A stretch of 64,000 nt of DNA from Clostridia bacterium (lineage in GTDB: Bacteria > Bacillota > Clostridia > Peptostreptococcales > Anaerovoracaceae), in contig CABJAP010000004.1 in NCBI GenBank assembly GCA_902363595.1, forward strand, positions 1 to 64,000, read 5' to 3'. Below the pieces are notes generated by a model that was given only the letters and a program-made list of their open reading frames with translations, made no database searches and was not told the DNA's origin. Shown in pieces: positions 1 to 10,154 of the stretch (position 1 is its first letter; each line of letters opens with the position of its first letter). Both the position numbers and the translations under genes were made by a program.

Positions 1-337
1 GCGGGATTAGAGACTGTTTTCATCCTCCAAACCGCTTAAAAAGAATGTTATGGACGGTACTGGAAACCAATCCCACTTTCACGCCGTTTATCCCCTCTTT
101 TTCAGTGGCCTCACTTTTACAGCAGATAGCGATAAAAAACCATCGTAGATCAGAGTTGAGTGATCAATGAGCGATGATTCCGGCACAAGCTCGATTTCCA
201 AGCCTTGAATTTAAAATCCACGCCAATCCCGACATGCCTTGCAGCCGCAATCCGCCCAAAAGCTAGAATGTTTGTTTCAATTAACAAGAACGAACATGAA
301 AATTTATGGAAATTCACCAAAAAATCAACAAATCCCC
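1..337. other. Upstream region with no recognisable gene
   Basis: I see no gene here that I can support. Short reading frames exist on both strands but have no good ribosome binding site and no family motif. On the minus strand, around positions 20-120, there is a short open stretch ending in a stop that could be the end of a decayed gene, but it is too short to name. The region ends at the trp promoter. Confidence 0.5.
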
Positions 338-366
338 TTGACACAAGGCTGCCAAAGCGATATAAT
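338..366 (+). promoter_or_regulatory. trp operon promoter
   Basis: A perfect TTGACA (338-343) and a perfect TATAAT (361-366) are separated by 17 bp. Transcription would start near 373 and run through the T-box leader into trpE. This is one of the two strongest housekeeping-type promoters in the window. Confidence 0.88.
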
Positions 367-420
367 CAAACACAATTTAATAGCACATGTAAACCGATGA
401 AGTGGAGATAAAAACAAATC

Positions 421-670
421 GTGCACTCACAGAGAGCCGGCGGCGGTGAGAACCCGGCAGAACGCAGCTTGTTAAATGGACCACTGAGGGCGCAGTCAAA
501 GGCAGGCATTACAAAGAGCCGGCTGAGTATTCTGCGACGTGAAGGCATACGTCAGTTGCCGGAAATATGTTGGTATTTCGTCGAGAGCGGGAGATTTCCC
601 GAAGCAAGGTGGCACCGCGGAACAGGAATGTATCCGTCCTTGGCAGATTATGTCTTGGACGGATTTTTTG
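421..670 (+). promoter_or_regulatory. T-box leader, tryptophan specific
   Basis: A T-box riboswitch senses uncharged tRNA and prevents premature termination. The stem I start with its GGTGAGAA segment is at about 431-452. A likely specifier codon TGG (477-479) follows and is itself followed by ACC..TGAG, as in other T-boxes. The antiterminator T-box AAGGTGGCACCGCGG is at 606-620. The competing terminator pairs ATCCGTCC (632-639) with GGACGGAT (657-664) and runs into a T tract. TGG codes for tryptophan, matching the trp genes downstream. The specifier choice is my inference from spacing; the T-box itself is clear. Confidence 0.93.
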
Positions 671-731
671 TATTACATTACAAACCGGCTAGGCAGATGC
701 AGACGAAAGACTAGAAAGAAGGAGTAGAGCC

Positions 732-2201
732 ATGTACAAACCAACCCTAGAAGAAGCGAAAAAACTTGCGGATGATTACCGGTGCGTTCCAGTGAGCCGC
801 CGCATCCTTTCCGACATTGCCACACCTATCCAGGTGCTGCGTATCTTAAAGTCGGTCAGCCGCCACTGCTACATGCTGGAGAGCCTGGAGGACACGGATA
901 AATGGGGCCGCTACACCTTTCTGGGATATGATCCCAAGCTGGAGCTGACCTGTGAGAACGGCACCCTCCACATCAAATCGGGAACAGATATAACCGTAGA
1001 GAACAGCAGCCCGGACGCATACATTCGCAGGATCCTTGAAGAAAACAAGAGTCCCCGTCTGGAAGGACTGCCTACCTTCACCGGCGGGCTGGTGGGCTAC
1101 TTTTCCTACGACTACATCAAATACAGCGAGCCGGCCTTAAACCTGGATGCCAGAGATGAGGAAAATTTCAAGGATGTGGATCTGATGCTTTTTGACAAGG
1201 TGATCGCCTTTGATCATCTCAAACAGGAAATTATTCTCATCGTCAACGTGCGCACCGATGGCCTGGAGGAACATTACCGCAAAGCAGAAATCGAACTGGA
1301 CAATATGGTCAATCTGATCAAAAACGGCCGCCCGGCTGACATTCCGCCGCTGAGACTAAAGAGCCAGTTCAACCCCCTCTTCAGCAGGGAAGCGTACTGC
1401 CAGATGGTAGAAAAGGCTAGGAGCTATATCTATGAAGGAGACATTTTCCAAGTCGTCCTTTCCAACCGGCTGGAGGCGGAAGCAGAGGGCAGCCTGCTGG
1501 ATACATACCGGATGCTGCGGACCATGAACCCATCCCCTTATATGTTTTACTTCAGCAGTGATGATATTGAAATCGCAGGGGCCTCACCAGAAACCCTGGT
1601 TAAGCTGGAGGGCGATCTGCTCCACACCTTTCCCCTGGCAGGAACCAGGCCGAGAGGCAGGACCCCGGAAGAGGACCTCCGCCTGGAAAGGGAAATGCTG
1701 TCCGATCCCAAGGAGCTGGCTGAACACAATATGCTGGTGGATCTGGGGAGAAACGACCTGGGCAAGATCAGCCGATTCGGCACAGTGGAAGTGGAAAACT
1801 ACTTGTCCACTGAACGGTTTTCCCATGTGATGCATATTGGCTCCACAGTCAGAGGGAACATTCGGCCCGGCTGCACGGCCATCGATGCCGCTACTGCAGT
1901 CCTTCCCGCGGGCACTTTGTCGGGAGCGCCCAAGCTTCGGGCCTGCGAAATCATCAATGAGCTGGAGGATAACAAGAGGGGCATCTATGGAGGCGCCATC
2001 GGCTATCTGGATTTTACCGGAAACTTGGACACCTGCATCGCCATTCGCATCGCCTTTAAGAAAAACGGAAAAGTATTCGTCCGCTCCGGCGCGGGAATCG
2101 TAGCAGACAGCGTGCCGGAAACCGAATACCAGGAATGCATCAATAAAGCCAAGGCAGTCGTCAAGGCATTGGAACTATCAGAAGGAGGTCTGGACGAATG
2201 A
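732..2201 (+). CDS. trpE: Anthranilate synthase component I
   Basis: Makes anthranilate from chorismate using ammonia supplied by TrpG, the first committed step of tryptophan synthesis. The 489-residue length is normal. The LES motif of the tryptophan feedback site lies at about residues 49-51, followed by GRYTFLG. The chorismate-binding half shows NPSPYMFYF, GASPETLV, PLAGTRPRG, GRNDLGKIS, and LPAGTLSGAPK. The start follows an AGAAAGGAG site. It is the first gene after the T-box leader, and its stop overlaps the trpG start by 4 bp, implying coupled translation. The intact feedback motif suggests that the enzyme is inhibited by tryptophan as well as controlled by the T-box. Confidence 0.97.
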   Translation: MYKPTLEEAKKLADDYRCVPVSRRILSDIATPIQVLRILKSVSRHCYMLESLEDTDKWGRYTFLGYDPKLELTCENGTLHIKSGTDITVENSSPDAYIRRILEENKSPRLEGLPTFTGGLVGYFSYDYIKYSEPALNLDARDEENFKDVDLMLFDKVIAFDHLKQEIILIVNVRTDGLEEHYRKAEIELDNMVNLIKNGRPADIPPLRLKSQFNPLFSREAYCQMVEKARSYIYEGDIFQVVLSNRLEAEAEGSLLDTYRMLRTMNPSPYMFYFSSDDIEIAGASPETLVKLEGDLLHTFPLAGTRPRGRTPEEDLRLEREMLSDPKELAEHNMLVDLGRNDLGKISRFGTVEVENYLSTERFSHVMHIGSTVRGNIRPGCTAIDAATAVLPAGTLSGAPKLRACEIINELEDNKRGIYGGAIGYLDFTGNLDTCIAIRIAFKKNGKVFVRSGAGIVADSVPETEYQECINKAKAVVKALELSEGGLDE

Positions 2202-2767
2202 TTTTACTGATCGACAACTATGACAGCTTTTCCTATAACCTGTACCAGCTGGCAGGGTCCATCAACCCGGATATCAAAGTAATTCGAAACGATGAAATGA
2301 CCATAGACCAGATCCGGCAGCTAAGGCCGGAGCGGATCATCCTCTCGCCGGGACCGGGAAGGCCGGAGGATGCAGGCGTTTGCATCGAAGCGGCATCCGC
2401 CTTTGCCGGAGACACTCCCATTCTGGGCGTCTGCCTGGGCCACCAGGCCATCTGCAAGGCTTACGGCGCTGAGGTCACTTACGCAAAAGAACTGATGCAC
2501 GGCAAAGAGGACGAAATCAAAGTCAATCAAAAATCCCTTTTGTTCCAAGGGCTTCCAGCTATGATCCGGGGCGCCAGATACCACTCCCTGGCCGCGGATG
2601 CAGCGACAATTCCAGAGGAGCTTTCCGTGACAGCAGTCACCGCGGACGGTGAAATAATGGCTGTTCAGCACACCAAATATCCGGTATATGGCTTGCAGTT
2701 CCACCCGGAATCCATCCTTACGCCGGATGGAAAGACGATTTTACAGAATTTTTTAGGAGGTAAATGA
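2198..2767 (+). CDS. trpG: Anthranilate synthase component II (glutamine amidotransferase)
   Basis: Releases ammonia from glutamine and passes it to TrpE. The 189 residues form one class I glutamine amidotransferase domain. NYDSFSYNL is at the N-terminus, SPGPGRPEDAG follows, the nucleophile cysteine lies in GVCLGHQAI (about Cys79), and the catalytic His/Glu are in FHPES near the end. It is a stand-alone subunit, not fused to trpD as in enterobacteria. In some Gram-positives this subunit is shared with folate synthesis (PabA); its position inside the trp operon points to tryptophan, but dual use cannot be excluded. It overlaps trpE by 4 bp, and trpD starts 3 bp after it. Confidence 0.95.
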   Translation: MILLIDNYDSFSYNLYQLAGSINPDIKVIRNDEMTIDQIRQLRPERIILSPGPGRPEDAGVCIEAASAFAGDTPILGVCLGHQAICKAYGAEVTYAKELMHGKEDEIKVNQKSLLFQGLPAMIRGARYHSLAADAATIPEELSVTAVTADGEIMAVQHTKYPVYGLQFHPESILTPDGKTILQNFLGGK

Positions 2768-2770
2768 TAA

Positions 2771-3787
2771 ATGATTAGAGATGCAATCGTAGATGTGGCA
2801 GCAGGAAAGGACCTGTCTTATGAGACTGCGGAAGCGGTGATGGATCAGATTATGGGCGGCCGGGCCTCCCAGATCCAGATGGCGGCATTCCTTACGGCCA
2901 TGTCCATGAAAGGTGAAACCATCGATGAAATTACAGCTTCTGCGGCGGGCATGAGAAAGCACTGTATCCGCCTGCTCCACGATATGGACGTGCTGGAAAT
3001 TGTGGGAACCGGAGGGGACCGGTCCAATACCTTTAACATTTCCACCACATCGGCACTGGTCGTATCCGCGGCAGGCGTACCGGTGGCAAAGCACGGAAAC
3101 CGAGCGGCTTCCAGCAAGTGCGGAGCCGCTGATGTTCTGGAAGCCCTGGGGGTGGACATCACCGTTTCCCCTGAACGCAGCAGAGAGATTCTGGAGAGCA
3201 TCGGCATCTGCTTTCTTTTCGCCCAGAACTACCACCTTTCCATGAAATACGTGGCTCCGGTGAGAAAAGAACTGGGGATTCGGACCATCTTCAACATCCT
3301 CGGGCCCCTCACCAATCCGGCAGGAGCCAATATGCAGCTGCTTGGCGTTTATGAAGAGGAACTGGTGGAACCCATGGCAAATGTCCTGGCCAACCTGGGG
3401 GTCAAAAACGCCATGGTCGTTTACGGGCAGGATGGATTGGATGAAATATCCATGAGCGCGCCCACCACGGTTTGCGAAGTGCGCAGCGGCAGCTACCAGT
3501 CATATGTGATCAGCCCCGAGGACTTTGGATTGAAACGGTGTAAGAAAGCGGATTTGATCGGAGGAACACCGGAAGAAAACGCCCGCATAACCAGAGAAAT
3601 CCTCTCCGGCGCCGCCGGCCCCAAGGCGGACGCTGTGATACTCAATTCGGCGGCAGCCCTCTATGTGGCCGATCCAACTCTCAATATGACGCAGGCAGTG
3701 GAAAAAGCAAGGGGTATCATCAGCAGCGGCAAAGCGCTGGCTCAGTTGGATCAATTTGTTGTACTTTCTCGTGAGGTGACAGCATGA
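2771..3787 (+). CDS. trpD: Anthranilate phosphoribosyltransferase
   Basis: Joins anthranilate to PRPP to give phosphoribosyl-anthranilate. The 338-residue length is typical of the family. The PRPP-binding [14 protein letters not shown] segment lies around residues 78-91, followed by [28 protein letters not shown] motif is further on. The N-terminal helical domain with [17 protein letters not shown] is also standard. The start follows an AGGAGGTAAATGATAA context. The stop overlaps trpC by 4 bp. Confidence 0.96.
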   Translation: MIRDAIVDVAAGKDLSYETAEAVMDQIMGGRASQIQMAAFLTAMSMKGETIDEITASAAGMRKHCIRLLHDMDVLEIVGTGGDRSNTFNISTTSALVVSAAGVPVAKHGNRAASSKCGAADVLEALGVDITVSPERSREILESIGICFLFAQNYHLSMKYVAPVRKELGIRTIFNILGPLTNPAGANMQLLGVYEEELVEPMANVLANLGVKNAMVVYGQDGLDEISMSAPTTVCEVRSGSYQSYVISPEDFGLKRCKKADLIGGTPEENARITREILSGAAGPKADAVILNSAAALYVADPTLNMTQAVEKARGIISSGKALAQLDQFVVLSREVTA

Positions 3788-4569
3788 TCCTGGATAAAAT
3801 CGCAGAAAAGACCCGCAGAAGGATTGAAGCGGAAAAGGAGCGCATCTCGGCAGTGCAGATGAGGCAGATGGCCCTGGGCATGGATACGGGAAAAGGCAGG
3901 CCACTGGAACGGGCTTTTGCAGAGAGGGAACTTTCCTTTATCTGCGAAGTCAAAAAAGCTTCGCCGTCAAAAGGAGTGATCGCAGAGGACTTTCCATATC
4001 TTCAGATCGCAAAGGAATACGAAGAAGCGGGAGCCGCCGCCATTTCGGTTCTCACGGAACCCTATTTCTTCCAGGGCAAGGATGCCTATCTGGCCGAGAT
4101 CGCGGAGCACGTTGATATACCTGTACTGCGCAAGGATTTTGTGCTCGAATCCTATCAGATTTATCAGGCGAGGATCATCGGAGCATCGGCAGTGCTGCTG
4201 ATCTGCTCCCTGCTGGACGAGAAGAAACTGAAAATGTTCGTCTCCATTGCCCAGCGGCTGGGATTATCTCCCCTCGTGGAGGCCCACACGGAAGCGGAAA
4301 TCGCTATGGCCCTTGCGTCAGGCACAGAGATCATCGGCGTCAACAATCGGGATCTGGCGACCTTTGAGGTGGATATTTCCACCAGCGCCAGATTGCGGAA
4401 ACTGGTGCCGGATAACCTGTTTTTCGTATCCGAGAGCGGGATCCGGAGCGGGGAAGATATAAAGCAGTTGAAAAAAGACGGAGTCAACGCTGTTCTCATC
4501 GGAGAAACGTTGATGCGAAGCCCGGACAAGAAAGCGGCGCTGGCGGAGCTGAGAGGTGAGCAGGCATGA
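3784..4569 (+). CDS. trpC: Indole-3-glycerol-phosphate synthase
   Basis: Closes the indole ring, converting CdRP to indole-3-glycerol phosphate. This is a 261-residue (beta/alpha)8 barrel. The [10 protein letters not shown] motif carries catalytic lysine, LRKDFV carries the second catalytic lysine, VNNRDL is present, and [11 protein letters not shown] forms the phosphate-binding end. It is a single-function protein here; in E. coli it is fused to TrpF. Overlaps of 4 bp with trpD and 4 bp with trpF keep translation coupled. Confidence 0.96.
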   Translation: MILDKIAEKTRRRIEAEKERISAVQMRQMALGMDTGKGRPLERAFAERELSFICEVKKASPSKGVIAEDFPYLQIAKEYEEAGAAAISVLTEPYFFQGKDAYLAEIAEHVDIPVLRKDFVLESYQIYQARIIGASAVLLICSLLDEKKLKMFVSIAQRLGLSPLVEAHTEAEIAMALASGTEIIGVNNRDLATFEVDISTSARLRKLVPDNLFFVSESGIRSGEDIKQLKKDGVNAVLIGETLMRSPDKKAALAELRGEQA

Positions 4570-5165
4570 CGCGGATTAAAATATGCGGGCTGACCAGACC
4601 GGAGGATATTGATTTTGTCAACGAAGCCAAGCCGGACTACATCGGTTTTGTCTTTGCCCCAAGCAAGCGGCGAGTGGACGAGAAACAAGCCCTGGCTCTG
4701 CGGCAGCATCTGGACCCTGGCATTGAGGCAGCAGGTGTCTTTGTGGATGCTCCCATTTCGCAGATCCTGGAACTTGGTGAAAGGAGCATTATCGATTATG
4801 TACAGCTCCACGGAAGCGAAGACCCGGCCTATATTAAAGCGCTGCGGCAGCATACTCATCTGCCCCTGATCAAGGCAGTCAGCATGAGCAAGCCTTTTGA
4901 TCCAAAGCAGCTGGAAAGGTTGGATGTGGACTATCTGCTCTTTGATCAGGGCAGCGGCGGCAGCGGCAAGACCTTTGACTGGAAGCGGATTCCCAGGACA
5001 GGCAAGCCCTTTTTCCTAGCAGGGGGGCTGAACCCGGACAATCTAAGCCAGGCCATCAGAGCGGTAAAACCCTTTGCCGCCGACCTTTCCAGCGGTGTGG
5101 AAACCGGCGGCAGAAAGGACAGGGAAAAGCTATTACAAGCAGTTAGGAGCGTAAGAAATGAGTAA
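4566..5165 (+). CDS. trpF: Phosphoribosylanthranilate isomerase
   Basis: Isomerises phosphoribosyl-anthranilate to CdRP by an Amadori rearrangement. It has 199 residues, a little short but in range for stand-alone TrpF. The N-terminal [10 protein letters not shown] carries the catalytic cysteine. [33 protein letters not shown] (catalytic Asp) and [12 protein letters not shown] complete the barrel signature. In pathway order it acts before TrpC, although its gene follows trpC. It overlaps trpB by 8 bp. Confidence 0.95.
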   Translation: MTRIKICGLTRPEDIDFVNEAKPDYIGFVFAPSKRRVDEKQALALRQHLDPGIEAAGVFVDAPISQILELGERSIIDYVQLHGSEDPAYIKALRQHTHLPLIKAVSMSKPFDPKQLERLDVDYLLFDQGSGGSGKTFDWKRIPRTGKPFFLAGGLNPDNLSQAIRAVKPFAADLSSGVETGGRKDREKLLQAVRSVRNE

Positions 5166-6342
5166 AGGAAGATACGGCGTTCACGGGGGACAGTACATAC
5201 CGGAAACCCTGATGAACGAGATTATCAATCTGGAAAAGAGTTATGAATACTATAAAAAGGACCCTGAGTTTAACCGGGAGCTGGAAGACCTGCTGAATAA
5301 TTATGCAGGAAGGCCGTCCCTTTTGTATTATGCGGAAAAAATGACAAAGGATCTGGGAGGGGCCAAGATTTATCTCAAGCGGGAGGATTTGAACCATACC
5401 GGCTCTCACAAGATCAACAATGTGCTGGGGCAGGTGCTTTTGGCAAAGAAAATGGGAAAGACCAGGGTCATCGCAGAGACCGGGGCCGGCCAGCACGGAG
5501 TAGCGACCGCCACTGCGGCAGCGCTTTTAGATATGGAATGCGAAATTTTCATGGGCAAAGAGGACACGGACCGGCAGGCTTTGAACGTTTATCGAATGGA
5601 GCTTCTGGGAGCAAAGGTCCATGCGGTTACCAGCGGCACCCAGACTCTGAAAGACGCAGTCAACGAGACCATGCGGGAATGGGCCGGCCGGGTTCATGAT
5701 ACCCTGTACGTTCTGGGATCGGTTATGGGACCCCATCCGTTTCCCATGATTGTCCGTGATTTTCAAAGCGTTATTAGCAGGGAAGCAAAGGAGCAGATTC
5801 TGAAAGTGGAAGGAAAACTGCCTGCAGCTGTCGTGGCCTGCGTGGGCGGCGGCAGCAACGCCATGGGCATGTTTTATAATTTCATCCAAGACGAAGGGGT
5901 ACGGCTGATCGGATGTGAGGCTGCCGGTCATGGGGTGGATACTGACATGAACGCTGCCACCATCGCCAATGGAGCGCCGGGTGTTTTCCACGGCATGAAA
6001 TCCTATTTCTGCCAGGATGAATACGGCCAGATCGCACCCGTTTATTCCATTTCGGCGGGACTGGACTATCCGGGAATCGGGCCGGAGCACGCCCATCTTC
6101 ACGATATCGGCCGGGCGCAGTACGTGCCGGTTACCGACGATGAAGCTGTGGATGCCTTTGAATACCTGGCGAGGACGGAAGGCATCATCTGCGCGGTGGA
6201 GAGCGCCCATGCGGTGGCCCATGTGCGCAAACTGGCGCCGGGGATGAGCCCGGATGAAAGCATCATGATCTGTCTTTCGGGCAGAGGAGATAAAGACGTG
6301 GCGGCGATCGCCAGATACAGGGGGGTGGATCTTCATGAGTAG
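5158..6342 (+). CDS. trpB: Tryptophan synthase beta chain
   Basis: Condenses indole with serine using PLP. The 394 residues match TrpB1-type enzymes that work with TrpA. The PLP lysine is in HTGSHKINN (about Lys85), and the cofactor phosphate is held by [20 protein letters not shown] and [11 protein letters not shown] are also present. The gene overlaps trpF by 8 bp and trpA by 8 bp. A ribosome binding site inside the end of trpF (AGTTAGGAGCG) supports the start. Confidence 0.97.
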   Translation: MSKGRYGVHGGQYIPETLMNEIINLEKSYEYYKKDPEFNRELEDLLNNYAGRPSLLYYAEKMTKDLGGAKIYLKREDLNHTGSHKINNVLGQVLLAKKMGKTRVIAETGAGQHGVATATAAALLDMECEIFMGKEDTDRQALNVYRMELLGAKVHAVTSGTQTLKDAVNETMREWAGRVHDTLYVLGSVMGPHPFPMIVRDFQSVISREAKEQILKVEGKLPAAVVACVGGGSNAMGMFYNFIQDEGVRLIGCEAAGHGVDTDMNAATIANGAPGVFHGMKSYFCQDEYGQIAPVYSISAGLDYPGIGPEHAHLHDIGRAQYVPVTDDEAVDAFEYLARTEGIICAVESAHAVAHVRKLAPGMSPDESIMICLSGRGDKDVAAIARYRGVDLHE

Positions 6343-7111
6343 AATACATACGGCATTTGAGAAGGAAAAAGCCTTTATCGGATTTGTGACAGGAGGCGAT
6401 CCTTCCATTGAAAAATCGGAAGAGTTTATTTTAAAAATGGTGGAAGCGGGAGCTGATTTGATTGAAATCGGCGTGCCTTTTTCCGATCCCATCGCGGAAG
6501 GCCCGGTCATCCAGGCGGCAAACCTGAGAGCGCTGGCAGCCGGCACCACGACGGACCGCCTCTTTGAGCTGACCGCTTCTCTGCGGAAAAAGACCCAGGT
6601 TCCCATCGTCTTTCTCACCTATCTCAATCCCGTTTTCAAGTATGGTTATCAACGGTTTTTTGAACGCTGCCGCCAGTGCGGAGTGGACGGGCTGATCATC
6701 CCTGATCTGCCCTATGAGGAAAAGGATGATGTGGCGGAGCATGCGGGAGCATACGATGTTGACATCATATCTTTGATCGCCCCCACATCGGAAGACCGGA
6801 TCCGGAGGATCGCAGAAGATGCGAAAGGGTTTCTTTACGTGGTATCCTCCATGGGCGTGACCGGAATGCGCAGCGAGATAAAAACCGATCTGGAATCCAT
6901 GATGAAGACTGTGCGCCAGTACAGCGCCGTTCCTGCGGCTGTGGGCTTTGGCATCAATACCCCCGACCAGGCGCGCCAGATCGCCAAGCTGGCGGACGGG
7001 ATCATCGTAGGCAGCGCGATTGTAAAGCTGTGCCAGCAGTATGGAGAGGATGCCGCTGAGCCAATCTATGAGTATATTCACTCTATGAAAGAGGCGATTA
7101 AAGGCAAATAA
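6335..7111 (+). CDS. trpA: Tryptophan synthase alpha chain
   Basis: Cleaves indole-3-glycerol phosphate and channels indole to TrpB. The 258 residues carry FVTGGDPS at the N-terminus, the catalytic pair in [16 protein letters not shown], a [10 protein letters not shown] segment and [10 protein letters not shown] near the phosphate site. It is the last gene of the trp operon. I see no strong intrinsic terminator after it: the 217 bp to rnfC lacks a clean hairpin with a T tract, so some read-through into rnf is possible. Confidence 0.97.
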   Translation: MSRIHTAFEKEKAFIGFVTGGDPSIEKSEEFILKMVEAGADLIEIGVPFSDPIAEGPVIQAANLRALAAGTTTDRLFELTASLRKKTQVPIVFLTYLNPVFKYGYQRFFERCRQCGVDGLIIPDLPYEEKDDVAEHAGAYDVDIISLIAPTSEDRIRRIAEDAKGFLYVVSSMGVTGMRSEIKTDLESMMKTVRQYSAVPAAVGFGINTPDQARQIAKLADGIIVGSAIVKLCQQYGEDAAEPIYEYIHSMKEAIKGK

Positions 7112-7223
7112 CGGAAAGATTTCATAACGGGTGCGGACGCCGCGTATCATGCAGGTAGGAGGAAAATTTTGATACGTGCTCCATATAATATGTAGGGAAA
7201 TGTATCCTGTATACAAAATCTCG

Positions 7224-7229
7224 TATAAT
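7224..7229 (+). promoter_or_regulatory. Possible -10 box of the rnf operon
   Basis: TATAAT occurs at 7224-7229, about 100 bp before rnfC, with another TATAAT at 7184-7189. Neither has a good -35 box at 16-18 bp, so the promoter assignment is weak. The gap 7112-7328 holds nothing else I recognise. Confidence 0.35.
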
Positions 7230-7328
7230 GCGACAAAATGCGCACAAAAGCATGGCAACTTGATTTGTTTTGTGGTAATATAAGTCGTGTATGCGACTGA
7301 AAAAACTTTGGAAAGGAAGGTTTCAGAA

Positions 7329-8645
7329 ATGAGTCAACAGAAAAAGCATTTGCAAAGTATCAAGGTGAGTCATGAGAAACATACTGCAGAGTGTGAAACT
7401 CAGATAATGCCCATCCCCGATACTGTGTGCATTTCCATGTCTCAGCATATTGGAGCCCCGTGCAAGCCTTTAGTGAAAAAAGGCGACTATGTAAAAGTCG
7501 GGCAGCCAATCGGCGACACAGATGCCTTTGTAAGTGCTCCTATCCACTCGAGCGTTTCGGGAACCGTTACGGGAGTCGAAACGATTCGTTCCGTAGCCGG
7601 TGGAGAGGATCAAGCAATCGTAATCGAGACAGACAAAAAACAGGAGGCTTGGGAGGAGATAAAGCCCCCTTCGGTTGAAAACAGAGAGGACTTTGTTAAA
7701 GCCGTAAGAGCCAGCGGAGCAGTCGGATTAGGAGGAGCCGCTTTCCCCACGCATATTAAGTATAATCCACAGAATTTGGATGAAGTGGATACACTGATCA
7801 TCAATGGTGCGGAGTGCGAGCCTTTTATCACATCTGACCATAGACTGATGCTGGAAAACAGCCAGGATATCATCGACGGCGCAGTGCTGGTCATGGAACA
7901 GCTGGGCCTGTCGAAGGGATACATAGGCATTGAAGAGAATAAACCGGATGCCATTGCGCTGCTGGACAAGATGCTGGCGGAGCAGAATCATCCTGAGATT
8001 AAAACTGTAACCCTGAGAGCCCGCTATCCGCAGGGCGCGGAGCGCGTGCTGGTATATGAAATCACGGGTAAAACCATGGATGCGGGCGTTCTGCCGGCAC
8101 AGCTGGGCGTGATACTTTCAAACATAACCACCATCGCTTTTATTGGACAATACTTCAGGACCGGTATGCCCCTGATTTCCAAGCGGATTACAGTGGACGG
8201 TTCTGCTGTGGCCGAGCCGAAGAATATCCTTGCGCCCATTGGCACAAGGATTGCTGATGTCATTGAATTCTGCGGCGGATATAAGGACGAACCGAAGAAG
8301 ATCCTCATGGGCGGACCGATGATGGGAAGAGCCATCTATTCCGACCGTGTACCTCTTGTAAAAAACAACAATGCCATTTTGGCGTTTGCAGGATCCCAGT
8401 CTCTGGTGCCTGAGGAAACGGGCTGTATCAACTGCGGCAAGTGCCATAAAGCATGTCCGTTCAAACTGCTGCCTACCGCATTTGCAGCGGCCTATGAAAA
8501 CAGAGACGCAGAAAAACTTGATGCGCTTAAAGTCAATCAGTGTATGGAATGCGGAAGCTGCGCTTACGTATGCCCTGCCAAGAGACCGCTGGGATTCATC
8601 AATAAGCTGGGTAAGGCACTAGTAAAAGAGGAGGCGAGCAAATAA
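7329..8645 (+). CDS. rnfC: Rnf complex subunit C (NADH-binding, peripheral)
   Basis: RnfC is the cytoplasmic subunit of the ferredoxin:NAD+ oxidoreductase that exchanges electrons with NAD. I start it at ATG 7329 because AAGGAAGG (7313-7320) sits just upstream; an earlier in-frame ATG at 7287 has no such site. This gives 438 residues. The nucleotide/flavin-site motif GLGGAAFPTH is in the first half. Two [4Fe-4S] motifs, CINCGKCHKACP and CMECGSCAYVCP, are near the C-terminus. First gene of rnfCDGEAB, the usual clostridial order. Its stop touches the rnfD start. Confidence 0.96.
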   Translation: MSQQKKHLQSIKVSHEKHTAECETQIMPIPDTVCISMSQHIGAPCKPLVKKGDYVKVGQPIGDTDAFVSAPIHSSVSGTVTGVETIRSVAGGEDQAIVIETDKKQEAWEEIKPPSVENREDFVKAVRASGAVGLGGAAFPTHIKYNPQNLDEVDTLIINGAECEPFITSDHRLMLENSQDIIDGAVLVMEQLGLSKGYIGIEENKPDAIALLDKMLAEQNHPEIKTVTLRARYPQGAERVLVYEITGKTMDAGVLPAQLGVILSNITTIAFIGQYFRTGMPLISKRITVDGSAVAEPKNILAPIGTRIADVIEFCGGYKDEPKKILMGGPMMGRAIYSDRVPLVKNNNAILAFAGSQSLVPEETGCINCGKCHKACPFKLLPTAFAAAYENRDAEKLDALKVNQCMECGSCAYVCPAKRPLGFINKLGKALVKEEASK

Positions 8646-9610
8646 TGGAAAAACAATATCATGATAATCTCATCGTATCCTCGGCGCCTCATATGGTATC
8701 ACCGGTGGACACCACCAAGATCATGGGAACGGTGCTGATTGCCCTGGCGCCGGCGTTTGTTGTGGGGATTTATCAGTTTGGGTATAGAGCAGCAGTGATG
8801 ACAGTAGTTTGCATCATCGCCTGTGTTGTATTTGAATGGCTGTTTAACAAAATTTTAAAAAGAAGACAGACTGTAACCGATCTCAGTGCAGCCTTGACCG
8901 GCGTGCTGATCGCATTTAATGTACCATCCACCCTTCCTTACTGGATGGCTGTCATCGGATGCTTTGTTGCAGTTGTGATTGTAAAACAGCTCTTTGGAGG
9001 AATCGGACAGAATCTGGTGAACCCGGCGGTTACGGCCAGAATCGTTCTCTTTATTTCCTTTGCCACAGAAATGACTACCTGGCCCATACCAAGAGGTGCA
9101 GGCGGCCTTGATGGAACTACGGGACCCACTCCTTTGGGGATCCTTTCCGAAGGCGGCGGACAAATGCCGTCCAACCTGGATTTGTTCCTGGGCAATGTGG
9201 GGGGATGTATCGGTGAGGTGAGCGCGCTGGCGCTGCTCATCGGCGGAATTTTCCTTATCTGGACCAAGGTCATTTCCCCGATCATTCCGGTATGCTTCTT
9301 AGGCACAGTATTTGTACTGGCGCTGATCATCCCGGGACAGGATCCGATTTTCCATCTGTGTGCGGGCGGACTGATGCTGGGTGCATTTTTCTGCGCTACA
9401 GACTACGTTACTTCGCCGATCCTGCCCATGGGAAAAGTGATCTTTGGTATCGGCTGCGGTGTGTTCACCATCTTGATCCGTGTATACGGCTCCTATCCGG
9501 AGGGCGTTTCCTTTGCCATCCTGCTGATGAATATCCTCACTCCGCATATTGACAATTTCTGCACTAAGAGAGCGTACGGAAAAGGAGGCGGCAAAAAAGA
9601 TGAAAAATAA
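8645..9610 (+). CDS. rnfD: Rnf complex subunit D (membrane flavoprotein)
   Basis: An integral membrane subunit carrying a covalently bound FMN and part of the ion-translocation path. The 321 residues contain many hydrophobic helices. The GQNLVNPAVTARIV segment is typical of RnfD/NqrB. The flavinylation region appears as DGTTGPTPLG, with threonine at the expected place. The C-terminus is charged and rich in lysine. It overlaps rnfG by 11 bp and is co-transcribed with the rest of the operon. FMN attachment would need ApbE, which is encoded at 14889-15896. Confidence 0.95.
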   Translation: MEKQYHDNLIVSSAPHMVSPVDTTKIMGTVLIALAPAFVVGIYQFGYRAAVMTVVCIIACVVFEWLFNKILKRRQTVTDLSAALTGVLIAFNVPSTLPYWMAVIGCFVAVVIVKQLFGGIGQNLVNPAVTARIVLFISFATEMTTWPIPRGAGGLDGTTGPTPLGILSEGGGQMPSNLDLFLGNVGGCIGEVSALALLIGGIFLIWTKVISPIIPVCFLGTVFVLALIIPGQDPIFHLCAGGLMLGAFFCATDYVTSPILPMGKVIFGIGCGVFTILIRVYGSYPEGVSFAILLMNILTPHIDNFCTKRAYGKGGGKKDEK

Positions 9611-10154
9611 CACTTTTAAAGAAAATATAGCCCCTGCTTTGGTACTGATTATTATCTGTCTTGTGGTAACAGCAGCTCTTGCAGGGACATACAGCGTTGC
9701 CAATCCGCTCATTGAGGCCAATGCACAGAAGACTGCCGACGAGGCTCGCGCCAAGGTATTGCCGGACGGTGACAGCTTTACCGAATATGAAGGAAAGCTG
9801 GTTGGTGGCGTGACAGAGTGCTATATGGCGGATAATAAATCCGGTATGGCGGTTACAGCGACCTACAAAAGTTTTGGCGGAACATTAACTTCAATGGTAG
9901 GCATTGACAAGGACGGAAAAGTCACCGGCGTGACCGTTACCGAACACGCAGATACACCGGGTCTGGGTACAAAAGCGATGGAGGCCGATTATCTGAAAGA
10001 ACAGTACAGCGGACTCGATACGGCTGGCCAGGACAATATTAAAAACGACAAAGGTGTAGACCAGATCGTAGGCGCTACGATTTCTTCCAACGCAGTTTAC
10101 CAGTGCGTTAGTGAAGCTCTGCAGCAGTTTAAAGAATGCGGAGGTGTGAAATAA
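9600..10154 (+). CDS. rnfG: Rnf complex subunit G (extracytoplasmic flavoprotein)
   Basis: Carries a covalently bound FMN on the outer face of the membrane. I use ATG 9600, inside the end of rnfD, since GGAGGCGG lies 7 bp before it; this gives 184 residues. One membrane helix spans about residues 10-34. The FMN-bind domain follows, with the flavinylation motif DQIVGATIS and the acceptor threonine at about Thr160. The first residue of the motif is Val instead of the more common Ser. The last base of its stop is the first base of rnfE. Confidence 0.94.
   Translation: MKNNTFKENIAPALVLIIICLVVTAALAGTYSVANPLIEANAQKTADEARAKVLPDGDSFTEYEGKLVGGVTECYMADNKSGMAVTATYKSFGGTLTSMVGIDKDGKVTGVTVTEHADTPGLGTKAMEADYLKEQYSGLDTAGQDNIKNDKGVDQIVGATISSNAVYQCVSEALQQFKECGGVK

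Noticed and set aside
150..411. Short frames on both strands before the trp promoter
   Set aside because: No ribosome binding site, no motif, and overlap with the clear trp promoter.
5527..6618. Long minus-strand open frame opposite trpB and trpA
   Set aside because: No ribosome binding site and no family motif, and it lies fully antisense to two certain genes; its length comes from the codon pattern of the plus strand.
7169..7229. TTGATA and TATAAT pairs before rnfC as full promoters
   Set aside because: Spacing is 9 bp in one case, and the other TATAAT has no matching -35 box; only the -10 box at 7224 is listed, with low confidence.
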